A DNA stretch of 64,000 nt from CAYYJR01 sp964472305 (GTDB taxonomy: Bacteria > Armatimonadota > Hebobacteria > CAIYQO01): assembly GCA_964472305.1 (NCBI GenBank), contig CAYYJR010000006.1, positions 1 through 64,000 of the forward strand. Reading direction: 5' to 3'. The translations under genes and the position numbers were made by a program. The notes beneath the pieces are model-generated. The model was not told the DNA's origin and did not search any database. It saw nothing but the letters and a program-made list of their open reading frames with translations. Position 1 is the stretch's first letter. Each line of letters begins with the position of its first letter. Shown one piece after another: positions 1 through 7,488 of this stretch.

Positions 1-1
1 A

Positions 2-1192
2 ACAGCGGCTCCGCGCCGCCTAAACTCCCTGTCCACTAAAGTCGGGACAGATCAGCTCCCTATTGACACCCTCATTCTCATCGCCGTCAACTTGCTGGTC
101 TATGTGCTCACCACGGATAACCTGTTGTCAATTCGTGAGGATGCTGTTTTGGATGGCGCATTTCGCTTTGGCGAATCTCCCCTGTTGAATATTATCTGGT
201 GTATGTTTTTACATAATGATCCGTTCCATCTATTGGGGAATATGATCTTTTTCTGGGTCTTTGCACCGCCAATCGAGGAACGGCTGGGAATACCGCGCTT
301 TCTGCTGGTCTATTTCAGCACCGGCATTATCGGCACGCTGTTGCAAGCGGTGATGGATTTCATGGTAGGCGGCAATACTTTCTACGGGTACGGCGCCTCC
401 GGTTGCATTATGGGCATCATGGGCGCCTACTGGTGGATCTATTCCTGGAGCCCGGTCTGCATGTTCTACCTCATCTTTTTATTCGTCTTTATCCGATTCG
501 GGGTATTTGAATTGAAAGCGTTCTGGGTGATCGGGTTGTTCATCCTGTTTGACCTGTTCAAAGGATTAGTGTTCGGTGGTGAAGGCGGAGTGGCAAACTT
601 CGCTCACGTGGGGGGTGGGGTTGCGGGTGCGCTCATTTGTCTGGCCATGCGGGTGAAGCGAGATTCGGCCGAGGTGTCGGAGGTGAAAGCGACCCAATCT
701 GAGGTGAAAGATCTGACGCTGCTGTCGCTGTCCGATTTGGAGGTGATGCGTCGTGACGAGCCGTTGAATACCGAAATCATTCGCGCGCTGCTGCCCAAAG
801 CACTGGCGCGGCAGCGGATGGAACTAGTGCATACGATATTTCGCGAAGCCGGCACGGCACTCGTCGAGAAAGACCCGGCGCTGGTGACCCACTACCTGCT
901 CACGCTGGAAGGTGATCACACCACCTACAAGCCGGTACACCTGTTGCGTCTGGCGCGGCACAGTGAAGCCGGCACGGAGACACGTAAGACGATTCAACTT
1001 TACGAATTGTTCATGCAGTGCTACCCCAAGGCGCCGGAAAACGAAATGGTTCTCTACCGATTGGCGCTGTGTCATTGGGAGAACAACCATGACAAGATGA
1101 AAGCCTTGACCTGCCTGACCGATCTGCTCAACCGCTACCCCTACGGCTCGCTGGAGCAACCGGCGAAAAGTCTGATGCAAAAGTTGAAGTAG
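2..1192 (+). CDS. Rhomboid family intramembrane serine protease (5' end outside window)
   Basis: Integral-membrane serine protease that cleaves transmembrane substrates within the bilayer. The reading frame is open to the left edge of the window, so the gene is 5'-truncated here; a TTG at 92 is only an internal codon of the first membrane segment. About 396 residues are visible. A run of hydrophobic helices includes the catalytic serine motif GASG (in GYGASGCIMG) and, two helices later, the catalytic histidine in FAHVGGG; the conserved HNDPFHLLGN loop precedes them. The last ~190 residues are soluble and charged, with a helical, TPR-like appearance (LYELFMQCYPKAPENEMVLY). This suggests a cytoplasmic protein-interaction tail. 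The family call is firm; the substrate is unknown. Confidence 0.93.
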   Translation, partial: TAAPRRLNSLSTKVGTDQLPIDTLILIAVNLLVYVLTTDNLLSIREDAVLDGAFRFGESPLLNIIWCMFLHNDPFHLLGNMIFFWVFAPPIEERLGIPRFLLVYFSTGIIGTLLQAVMDFMVGGNTFYGYGASGCIMGIMGAYWWIYSWSPVCMFYLIFLFVFIRFGVFELKAFWVIGLFILFDLFKGLVFGGEGGVANFAHVGGGVAGALICLAMRVKRDSAEVSEVKATQSEVKDLTLLSLSDLEVMRRDEPLNTEIIRALLPKALARQRMELVHTIFREAGTALVEKDPALVTHYLLTLEGDHTTYKPVHLLRLARHSEAGTETRKTIQLYELFMQCYPKAPENEMVLYRLALCHWENNHDKMKALTCLTDLLNRYPYGSLEQPAKSLMQKLK

Positions 1193-1474
1193 CGAGCCTG
1201 GCCCCGGCAGTGATGCTCTTTGACAATTGAGACACTGCCACTGCCCCGTTTCGAAGCTGCCGTTCGCACAATTCGGTTACCTGCGATTTCGCTATTCGTG
1301 TAGTTGTGATCTTTGTTGGGAGTAAACCCAGGGACACAGCACGTGGAAGTTCTTTCTCACGTCTTGCACCGGGTTTTCGCAAGCGTTGTCCGCCGCGCAC
1401 ATTCTCAGTTGACAGCAGGCGGGATGGGGAAGAGAATGGGAATGCGGCATGGGCCGCGGGGGAGGGAATGGTGT

Positions 1475-1990
1475 ATGAATATTCAGGGACCGCGTATACG
1501 CATTCGGCCCACCCGGCACGAGGATTTGCCGTTTCTGCGCGCGTTGTGGAACGACGGTGCGGTGATGTGCGGTAGTGGGTATCCAGCAGGGATGCACGTC
1601 AGCGATGTGGAGCTTGAGCAGTGGTGGCTGCAGATGCGAGAGGACTCGCCGCATGACGTGATCGAGTGCCTGGACGGTCCGCTGGCTGGGGAATTCACCG
1701 TAACGCTGGATGCCAAGCACCGCGCGCGCGTCGACCTGAAGCTCGCGACCGTCTATTGGGGGCGGGGGCTGGCGACGGAGGCGCTATTACTGGCACTGCG
1801 TGAGTTGTTCGCGACGAAATCGGTCACGACCATCCTGGTGGAGCCGTCCGCGGCGAACGAACGAGCGCACCGCCTGCTGCGCCGTTGCGGATTTCATCCC
1901 GCGCCGACGGACAACCACCCGGAGCGCTGGGCTTGCGAACGCACAGATTTCGCCGACAGCGCCGTGGTGCGCGCCACGGAGATGGCATAA
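1475..1990 (+). CDS. GNAT-family N-acetyltransferase
   Basis: Acetyl-CoA-dependent acyltransferase of the GNAT fold, 171 residues, probably RimJ/RimL-like. The N-terminal strand IRIRPTRHEDLPFLRALWND is typical. The acetyl-CoA pyrophosphate loop appears as WGRGLATEAL, followed by the C-terminal NERAHRLLRRCGF motif. An upstream start would add 54 Arg-rich residues unlike the family. ATG 1475 is preceded by GGAGGG eight bases upstream, so I chose it. The gene stands alone, about 280 bases after the rhomboid gene and convergent with the next one. That gap shows only an isolated TTGACA at 1220 without a matching -10. The substrate cannot be read from sequence. Confidence 0.88.
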   Translation: MNIQGPRIRIRPTRHEDLPFLRALWNDGAVMCGSGYPAGMHVSDVELEQWWLQMREDSPHDVIECLDGPLAGEFTVTLDAKHRARVDLKLATVYWGRGLATEALLLALRELFATKSVTTILVEPSAANERAHRLLRRCGFHPAPTDNHPERWACERTDFADSAVVRATEMA

Positions 1991-2027
1991 CGGTTTGGAA
2001 AGCGACGGGTGCACCAGGGGTCTGCTG

Positions 2028-3470
2028 TCACCGGGCGGTGTAATCCGCCGCGAGTGGGCAATGCCCGCTATCCACAGTCAGCAAGGCGATGCGCGCCAGA
2101 CCGTGGAGCAGGAAGCCCGACCCCATCTGGGATTCATACCAATCGATTCCGGCTGCGCCGCGCGGCAACGGACTGTCCAGATAGACGGCGATGCAGGTGT
2201 CGGCCAGCGCTAATGCACTGTCGCGCCACTGCGTGTCGCCGGTCAGGTCATAGAGATCGGCCAGGAGTCCCAGTCCGAGGCCGGCATCCATGGCCGGCAC
2301 GGCGATGTCGCCGGGGAATGGCTGTCGCGCGTAACGCTGCCCCACTGCCGACGCCCACGCCAACAGCCGCACATCACCGGTCAGCCGGTATGCACAGAGG
2401 CAAGTCAATGCCACGTATGACGCGGGCCACAGGCCGTATTTACTGCCCCAAATGGGCATCTGCTCGGTTGCGGTGTTGTTGTCGCGCCGGGAAAGAATGA
2501 CGAACACGCCTTGAGCGATATTATGCGGAGCCGCGCAGAAGCCATCAATATACACGCCGGCTCGTTCACGCATGGTGGCGGCGAGCTTCGGGAGACGCTC
2601 CTTCAGCAGAACTGCGCTCTCCAGCAGGCTGGCTGCCAGGGATACCGTTTGGCCTGGAGCGTTGATACCGTGGAAGGGCGGTTTGCCGTCCGGCGGGCAA
2701 CGACTTTCGATCAGCAATAATCCGCGGTCATCACGCCTGTCCCACCAGTAATCCAGCATATCGTGCATCTGCTGGAGGAAGTCGGCGCGTCCTGTCTTGA
2801 TCCAGGCGAAGGCCCAATCGAGGATGTAGAAGCCGCTATGACGGGGAAAATCGCAGGAGCGTTCGTCGCGGTGGGGATACACGTGCTCCTCGATACTGGC
2901 ATGGCGGATGTATTCCTCGTGTTTGCCTTCCTGCCAGTGGAAATCCAGACCTTCAGCAAAGCGCTCGACGCAACGCGGATTGAAGCGCCACAGTGCCTCC
3001 CATAGCCAGCAGGGAGCCTGGCGAAGATGGTCGTGCGTTGTTGGGGCGCTATGGCTCGCGCCGTCATTGCAGTAGCCATTGCCGACCCGGTTTTCGATCA
3101 GGTGCCAATAGCTGTGCTCGCCCCAGGGGAAGAGACCGGTCGCGGTGTCTGTACAGTGGCAGGCAAAGCGACGCAGGTAGGCATCCGCCGCGACGGCGTA
3201 ATCCGTACGATTGAGCGCCGTCGCTAACGCATACAGGGTATTCAGCGTCGCCACGTCATGCATCAGGTTGCTGCCCAGCGGCGCGCGGTCGCCGTTGCGC
3301 TGTCCGGGAATCGGGGTGGGGAACGCGGTGAGCATGGCGCCGGTCTGCCGGTTCAGCAACGACGGAAATAAGCCGTGATACGATTCGGCAGTGACGATCA
3401 GCCGGTCCAGCGCACGGCACACGACAGTGAGCAGATGTTCTGTGCTGGCGGTGGAATGGTGGGTAGGCAT
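2028..3470 (-). CDS. Predicted (alpha/alpha) barrel carbohydrate-active protein
   Basis: 480 residues. The sequence is built of repeated aromatic-rich helical hairpins (LWEALWRFNP, YILDWAFAWIKTG, DMLDYWWDRRDD, ALTCLCAYRLTGD, LGLLADLYDLTGD). This resembles six-hairpin glycosidases, polysaccharide lyases and epimerases of the alpha/alpha toroid fold. No signal peptide is visible, so it probably acts in the cytoplasm. The open frame extends 128 codons upstream in low-complexity Arg/Thr/Pro sequence that overlaps the neighbouring gene. ATG 3470 has CGGAG six bases upstream and starts the recognisable protein. It is convergent with the GNAT gene and lies 85 bases after the DUF4175-like gene on the same strand. 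I cannot assign an EC class. Confidence 0.7.
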   Translation of the reverse strand: MPTHHSTASTEHLLTVVCRALDRLIVTAESYHGLFPSLLNRQTGAMLTAFPTPIPGQRNGDRAPLGSNLMHDVATLNTLYALATALNRTDYAVAADAYLRRFACHCTDTATGLFPWGEHSYWHLIENRVGNGYCNDGASHSAPTTHDHLRQAPCWLWEALWRFNPRCVERFAEGLDFHWQEGKHEEYIRHASIEEHVYPHRDERSCDFPRHSGFYILDWAFAWIKTGRADFLQQMHDMLDYWWDRRDDRGLLLIESRCPPDGKPPFHGINAPGQTVSLAASLLESAVLLKERLPKLAATMRERAGVYIDGFCAAPHNIAQGVFVILSRRDNNTATEQMPIWGSKYGLWPASYVALTCLCAYRLTGDVRLLAWASAVGQRYARQPFPGDIAVPAMDAGLGLGLLADLYDLTGDTQWRDSALALADTCIAVYLDSPLPRGAAGIDWYESQMGSGFLLHGLARIALLTVDSGHCPLAADYTAR

Positions 3471-3555
3471 TGTAACTCCGTCCTGTGTCGAAACGATGCA
3501 GCATCCGAATGCGTAAGCCCTCGTCGATCTCGGTTCCGTACCAGACAATATCGTA

Positions 3556-5220
3556 TTACTCCGATGATGGATCGAGGGCGTTGAAATAGTCTTTGACCCG
3601 GCGCTGTTCGCTGGGGGGCACGGCTCTGGCGTCGACTGCGGTTTCAGCGCGGGTGCGGTATTCCTGGTAGACTTCGTAATACGGCACGGTGGTATGGTTG
3701 ACTTTACCCGGTTCGCCGCGCACTTCGATGAAGCCCGCCGTCCCGGATTTGTCTTTATTCTTCGGCGCATGGGTGTCATAAGCCTCGCCGCCGGCTCGGT
3801 AAGGCAGCGCCGGGCCGGGTTTTGAAGTGCCCCCGGTGTTAGGCGCGCCGCCATGCGGGCCTACGTCGTGGCCGCTGGTCGGTTTCGTGCCATTCCCCCC
3901 GCCTGGATTGGCGCCGTTGCTGCCTGGCGTGTTGCCATTCCCGTCCCCGGACTGGTTGGCGGCGATTTGCTGGCGGGTGGATTCCACCAATTCCTTCATC
4001 GCGCCCAGGTCGGATTCTTTGCCTGGCGGCAGATCAGCCAGTTCGTCACCGGCTTGCTGCTGCCCGCTCTGTGAGTTCTTCCCCAGCGCGTCGGCTGCAC
4101 GTTTCAGCTTGCCGGCGGTATCCGGTGAATTTTTCGCGGCATTCGACATCTGCTTCAGCGCCTTGGAGAGCCGTTGGCGTTCCTGCGGTGAAAGCGGCTG
4201 TTGCTGGAGTTGCCGGGCCAGCTTCCGCAGGCTCTCTTTTGCGCCTGTCATATCGTTGTTCGTCATCTGCTCGGTAAGTTTTTGCAGCAACGCCTCGCGT
4301 TCAAGCGCCTGACGTTCTTCCGCGGAGAGTTGGTTGCGCGATACTCCCGCACTCAGCTTTTCGCGAGCACGCGCCGCCGCCTGCTTTTCCGCCGCTGAAC
4401 GGGCTTCCAGCGCGCTGTTTACCGCGTCCGCCGCTGCCTTCATGCCTTCCGCGGTTTGCCGTTCCCGTTCGCGCGCGATGGCTTCCTCCGCCTTCTCCAA
4501 CTGTGGCAGCAGCTTGTTCAATCGCTTCAGCGCTTCACGTTTGGAGATGCGGTTCTTCTCCATCTCCACCCCCAACCGGCGCATATTCAACGCGACGCGG
4601 CGGGCAATCTCATTTTTCTGCGCGGCGGGATTTTTATGCAGGTGCTCTGCCTGCTGCTGCAGCACGATGCCTGTATCATGCAGGCTTTGCCGCGCGGCTG
4701 TCTCCTGCGCGGTGTACCACCACGGCAACGCCGGCAGCAGGAATAAGCCGACGGCAACCACCCACACCGCCAGCATGGCCTGGTGATGCCGGCCGAATTT
4801 CCACGGAAAGACATCGGATGGGCGGTGCGTGGTCAATAACGTTGAGGCATCGGCGGTAATCAGCTCGCTGAACTCAGGATCGACGCGGATATCGTTGGCG
4901 AGTGCTAGCGCGGAGCTCATGCGCTCCTTCAGTTGCAGGCGCTTGTCGACGGTGATCGCGACGGCAAGCGCGGAAACGCGGTGCATGCGGGTATAGATCG
5001 CGCCGGTCAGTGCGCCGATGAGCGCCAGCGCGCCCAGTTCGATCGGGGTGATGTACCATTCACTAAGGAGGTCGATGGTGACCAGGAGCACCGCCAGCGC
5101 CCCCGCGACGGCGATCGCCCAGCAGATCGTCCGCTCGATGACCAGTCGGATCACTCTTCGGTGAAACGCGCGTACCTGCGCCGCAAATCGTTCGTCCTGT
5201 TCCGCCACCGTCGTCCTCAT
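3556..5220 (-). CDS. Coiled-coil membrane protein, DUF4175-like
   Basis: About 554 residues. The N terminus has two close hydrophobic segments (around residues 25-75) and a third near residue 150 (AVWVVAVGLFLLPALPWW). A long, very charged Gln/Glu/Arg/Ala-rich coiled coil follows (LPQLEKAEEAIARERERQ). A Gly/Asn/Pro-rich linker (GNGNTPGSNG) precedes a short C-terminal tail ending FNALDPSSE. This architecture is that of the DUF4175-type proteins often found next to MoxR ATPase, DUF58 and vWA-domain genes, but none of those partners is in this window. ATG 5220 has no clear ribosome-binding site; GTG 5208 has AGG six bases upstream and may be the true start. Function unknown. Confidence 0.72.
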   Translation of the reverse strand: MRTTVAEQDERFAAQVRAFHRRVIRLVIERTICWAIAVAGALAVLLVTIDLLSEWYITPIELGALALIGALTGAIYTRMHRVSALAVAITVDKRLQLKERMSSALALANDIRVDPEFSELITADASTLLTTHRPSDVFPWKFGRHHQAMLAVWVVAVGLFLLPALPWWYTAQETAARQSLHDTGIVLQQQAEHLHKNPAAQKNEIARRVALNMRRLGVEMEKNRISKREALKRLNKLLPQLEKAEEAIARERERQTAEGMKAAADAVNSALEARSAAEKQAAARAREKLSAGVSRNQLSAEERQALEREALLQKLTEQMTNNDMTGAKESLRKLARQLQQQPLSPQERQRLSKALKQMSNAAKNSPDTAGKLKRAADALGKNSQSGQQQAGDELADLPPGKESDLGAMKELVESTRQQIAANQSGDGNGNTPGSNGANPGGGNGTKPTSGHDVGPHGGAPNTGGTSKPGPALPYRAGGEAYDTHAPKNKDKSGTAGFIEVRGEPGKVNHTTVPYYEVYQEYRTRAETAVDARAVPPSEQRRVKDYFNALDPSSE

Positions 5221-5561
5221 GCAGAAGAGATGATGTATTATACCATGCTGCTCGCTCAGCGAACCGAGTGAGCGGGGTGAATTTGTCGGAGGGGAGGCGA
5301 CGCATTCCTTGTGCCGCTGCCTCGCGTTCCATCGTAACGGCATTCGTCATCGGGCGATCCGAAATATGTCATCCGGTAGTTGACGAGATCGCGGCTTGTC
5401 CGTCCTAGCCGGCAGGGCGATATTGGAACGGTCGTAGCGAAACCTTCGAGTATGATTGCGCTAAATCGTCGGCAGAGGTACCGCTGTAAATTGGTGCTTC
5501 CTGACAAAAACGGTAGAAAGATAAGCTTTGCTACTAAGTTGAACAAACTACAAAAAACGGC

Positions 5562-5590
5562 TTGACTTCCTATCCCTTAATGGAGTATAT
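5562..5590 (+). promoter_or_regulatory. Candidate sigma70 promoter upstream of hdr operon
   Basis: A -35 hexamer TTGACT at 5562-5567 is followed after 17 bases by GTATAT (5585-5590), or after 18 by TATATC. The surroundings are A+T-rich. It would give a leader of about 400 bases before hdrC, containing the palindrome at 5741-5794. No better promoter was found between 5800 and 5997. Confidence 0.5.
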
Positions 5591-5740
5591 CTATAGGAGA
5601 ATGATGGTTCATGCCGCCGGATCGTCGGAATAAATTGCGTCGGTGCTCTCGAAATGGATGGCGGGTGAGATGACGTGCGAAAAAGAGGTCAGTTGTCGTG
5701 AATTCGCTTGTCATTCCCAGTTATTCGTACGTGATTACCA

Positions 5741-5794
5741 TGAGATATCGTCCACATAATCGTGATACGCATCACGATTGCTGATAATATCTCA
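5741..5794. promoter_or_regulatory. Nested palindrome, CRP/FNR-like site, upstream of hdrC
   Basis: The inner part is a perfect inverted repeat, AATCGTGAT-ACGC-ATCACGATT (5758-5779). It can be written CGTGA-N6-TCACG, the half-site geometry of CRP/FNR-family regulators (classical TGTGA-N6-TCACA). An outer perfect pair TGAGATAT (5741-5748) and ATATCTCA (5787-5794) surrounds it. It could be an operator or a cruciform/RNA stem. The position ahead of a hydrogenase operon fits redox control, but that is inference. Confidence 0.5.
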
Positions 5795-5997
5795 TAAAGA
5801 TTTAGACGTAACACGGCAGGATTTCCCAGAGATTATCCAGGTGTATTGACGCCAGAAATAGTTAATGAACGACAAACACGAGAATATTTTCTCGATTACG
5901 TATTGGCATGCTGATGTCTTTGTTCGTGCGTTCACGAATGTGTTCGGCACGGGCAATGCTGTCAACCAGCGACTGCGCAACGCGGGAGGAGGGTACC

Positions 5998-6591
5998 ATG
6001 CCCACCCAGTGGCAACGTAAAATCAAGTATGAGCAGGATCTGGATCCCGACTTCGGCGACCAGATCGCCGCGGCGCCCGGAGGCGACAAACTGTTCAGTT
6101 GCATCCAGTGCGGCAACTGTAGCGGCGCCTGCCCGGTCAGCATTTACATGGACTACACCCCGCGCCGCGTGATCGCCATGACGCGCGCCGGCTTCAAAAA
6201 GGAAGTCCTGAACAGCCACACCATCTGGATGTGCGCTTCCTGCTATAACTGTACGGTGGAATGTCCCAAAGAGATCAAAATCACCGACGTGATGTATAGC
6301 CTGAAACAACGGGCGATCAAGGATGGCGTGCATCCCCGGCGCTTTGCCGTCCCGGTGCTGGCACGCGAATTTTTCAATATCGTCAAGCGCAACGGGCGAA
6401 GTCACGAAGCCGGCTTGCTGGTGATGATGTACCTGAAGACCAATCCGCTGCTGTTGCTCAAACAGGCTATGCTCGGGTTGAAGCTGTTCCTGCGCGGGCG
6501 AATGGATATCCTTCCGGAGAAGATCAAGGCGCGCAACGGCGCCAAGGGCGATTTGCAGACCATCATGCGCGCCCTCGATAAGAAGGCATGA
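5998..6591 (+). CDS. hdrC: Heterodisulfide reductase subunit C-like iron-sulfur protein
   Basis: First gene of the hydrogenase/Hdr operon; 197 residues, cytoplasmic. Two four-cysteine motifs, CIQCGNCSGACP (Cys35, 38, 41, 45) and CASCYNCTVECP (Cys79, 82, 85, 89), bind two [4Fe-4S] clusters. HdrC carries electrons between the HdrA flavin and the HdrB active site. There is no membrane segment, so this is the soluble HdrABC type rather than HdrDE. ATG 5998 has a very strong GGGAGGAGGG immediately upstream; an open frame 30 codons longer lacks any ribosome-binding site. The stop overlaps a possible hdrB start. Whether the bacterial substrate is a heterodisulfide or another thiol acceptor is unknown. 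Confidence 0.93.
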   Translation: MPTQWQRKIKYEQDLDPDFGDQIAAAPGGDKLFSCIQCGNCSGACPVSIYMDYTPRRVIAMTRAGFKKEVLNSHTIWMCASCYNCTVECPKEIKITDVMYSLKQRAIKDGVHPRRFAVPVLAREFFNIVKRNGRSHEAGLLVMMYLKTNPLLLLKQAMLGLKLFLRGRMDILPEKIKARNGAKGDLQTIMRALDKKA

Positions 6592-6602
6592 GGGGAAACC
6601 TG

Positions 6603-7475
6603 ATGAAATACCTCTATTTTCCCGGCTGTTCGTTGAAAAGCACCGGCAGAGCCTACGAGGAATCGTTCCTGCCCGTGTTACGCGCGTTGAACGTGCAGGT
6701 GGAAGAGCTGGATGATTGGAACTGTTGCGGCGCGACCTCGTATATGGCCATTGACGAAGAGAAAGCCTTCGCGCTGGCGGCGCGCAACCTGGCGCTGGCC
6801 GAAGAGCAAGGCGGTTCCGGTCCGGCACAGTTGCTGGCGCCCTGTGCCGCCTGCTACCTGGTGCTGAACAAGGCGCAGCACTTCATTGCCGAGCAACCGG
6901 AGAAAGGCCGCCACATTATCAACGCATTGCAGGCTGCCCAACTCAACTACACCGGCAGCGTACAGCTTCGCCATCCGCTCGATCTCTTCCTCAACGACGT
7001 CGGACTGGATGTCATCGCCGCGAAAGCGAGCAAACCGCTGAAGGGATTGAAGGTCGCCTGTTATTACGGTTGCCAGATCGTGCGGCCGTACGCCACTTTC
7101 GACGATCAATACAACCCCACGTCGATGGACCGCCTCTTCCAGGCGCTGGGCGCGGACGTGATCGACTGGCCGCTGAAGACACGGTGCTGCGGCGGCTCGC
7201 TCACCGGTACCATCGAGGATGTCGGGCTGCGCCTCAACTATATCCTGCTGCGCGAAGCGAAGCTCCGCGGCGCCGACGTGGTCGCCACCGCCTGCCCGCT
7301 CTGCCAGTTCAACCTTGAGTGCTACCAGGATAAAATCAGCCGGCAGAATAACGACGATATCCACTTGCCGGTGGCCTTTTTTACCCAACTGGTCGGCCTT
7401 GCGCTCGGTATTCCCGCCGGCGAACTGGGCTTCAACCGGTTGTTTATGTCCATGAAATCGCCTGTCGCCGTTTGA
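6603..7475 (+). CDS. hdrB: Heterodisulfide reductase subunit B-like protein
   Basis: Catalytic subunit candidate, 290 residues, with two complete CCG-type cysteine motifs. The first is Cys9, Cys41-Cys42-Gly, then Cys81 and Cys84. The second is Cys153, Cys195-Cys196-Gly, then Cys231 and Cys234. In methanogen HdrB these bind two non-cubane [4Fe-4S] clusters that reduce a disulfide. The start opens with the family-typical MKYLYFPGCS, and GAGGGG lies seven bases upstream of ATG 6603; an ATG at 6588 overlapping the hdrC stop would add five residues. It sits between hdrC and hdrA, 13 bases before the latter. All ligand cysteines are present, so the enzyme looks functional; its physiological acceptor is not evident. 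Confidence 0.93.
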   Translation: MKYLYFPGCSLKSTGRAYEESFLPVLRALNVQVEELDDWNCCGATSYMAIDEEKAFALAARNLALAEEQGGSGPAQLLAPCAACYLVLNKAQHFIAEQPEKGRHIINALQAAQLNYTGSVQLRHPLDLFLNDVGLDVIAAKASKPLKGLKVACYYGCQIVRPYATFDDQYNPTSMDRLFQALGADVIDWPLKTRCCGGSLTGTIEDVGLRLNYILLREAKLRGADVVATACPLCQFNLECYQDKISRQNNDDIHLPVAFFTQLVGLALGIPAGELGFNRLFMSMKSPVAV

Positions 7476-7488
7476 GAAGGAGACCGGT

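Larger units (their letters stand above)
5221..5997. other. 777-base gap upstream of the hdr operon
   Basis: This stretch is visibly more A+T-rich than its neighbours. It holds a promoter candidate at 5562-5590, a nested palindrome at 5741-5794, and two short perfect hairpins: CGAGAA-TATT-TTCTCG at 5879-5894 and TTCGTG-CGTT-CACGAA at 5923-5938. A 61-codon open frame (5380-5565) has no recognisable ribosome-binding site or family and I do not call it a gene. The region reads as a long regulated leader for hdrC. Confidence 0.6.

Noticed and set aside
1220..1225. TTGACA upstream of the GNAT gene
   Set aside because: No -10 element at 16-18 bases; the position 17 bases on is GC-rich.
5380..5565. 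61-codon frame in the gap before hdrC
   Set aside because: No ribosome-binding site, no family, and it ends within the -35 of the candidate promoter.
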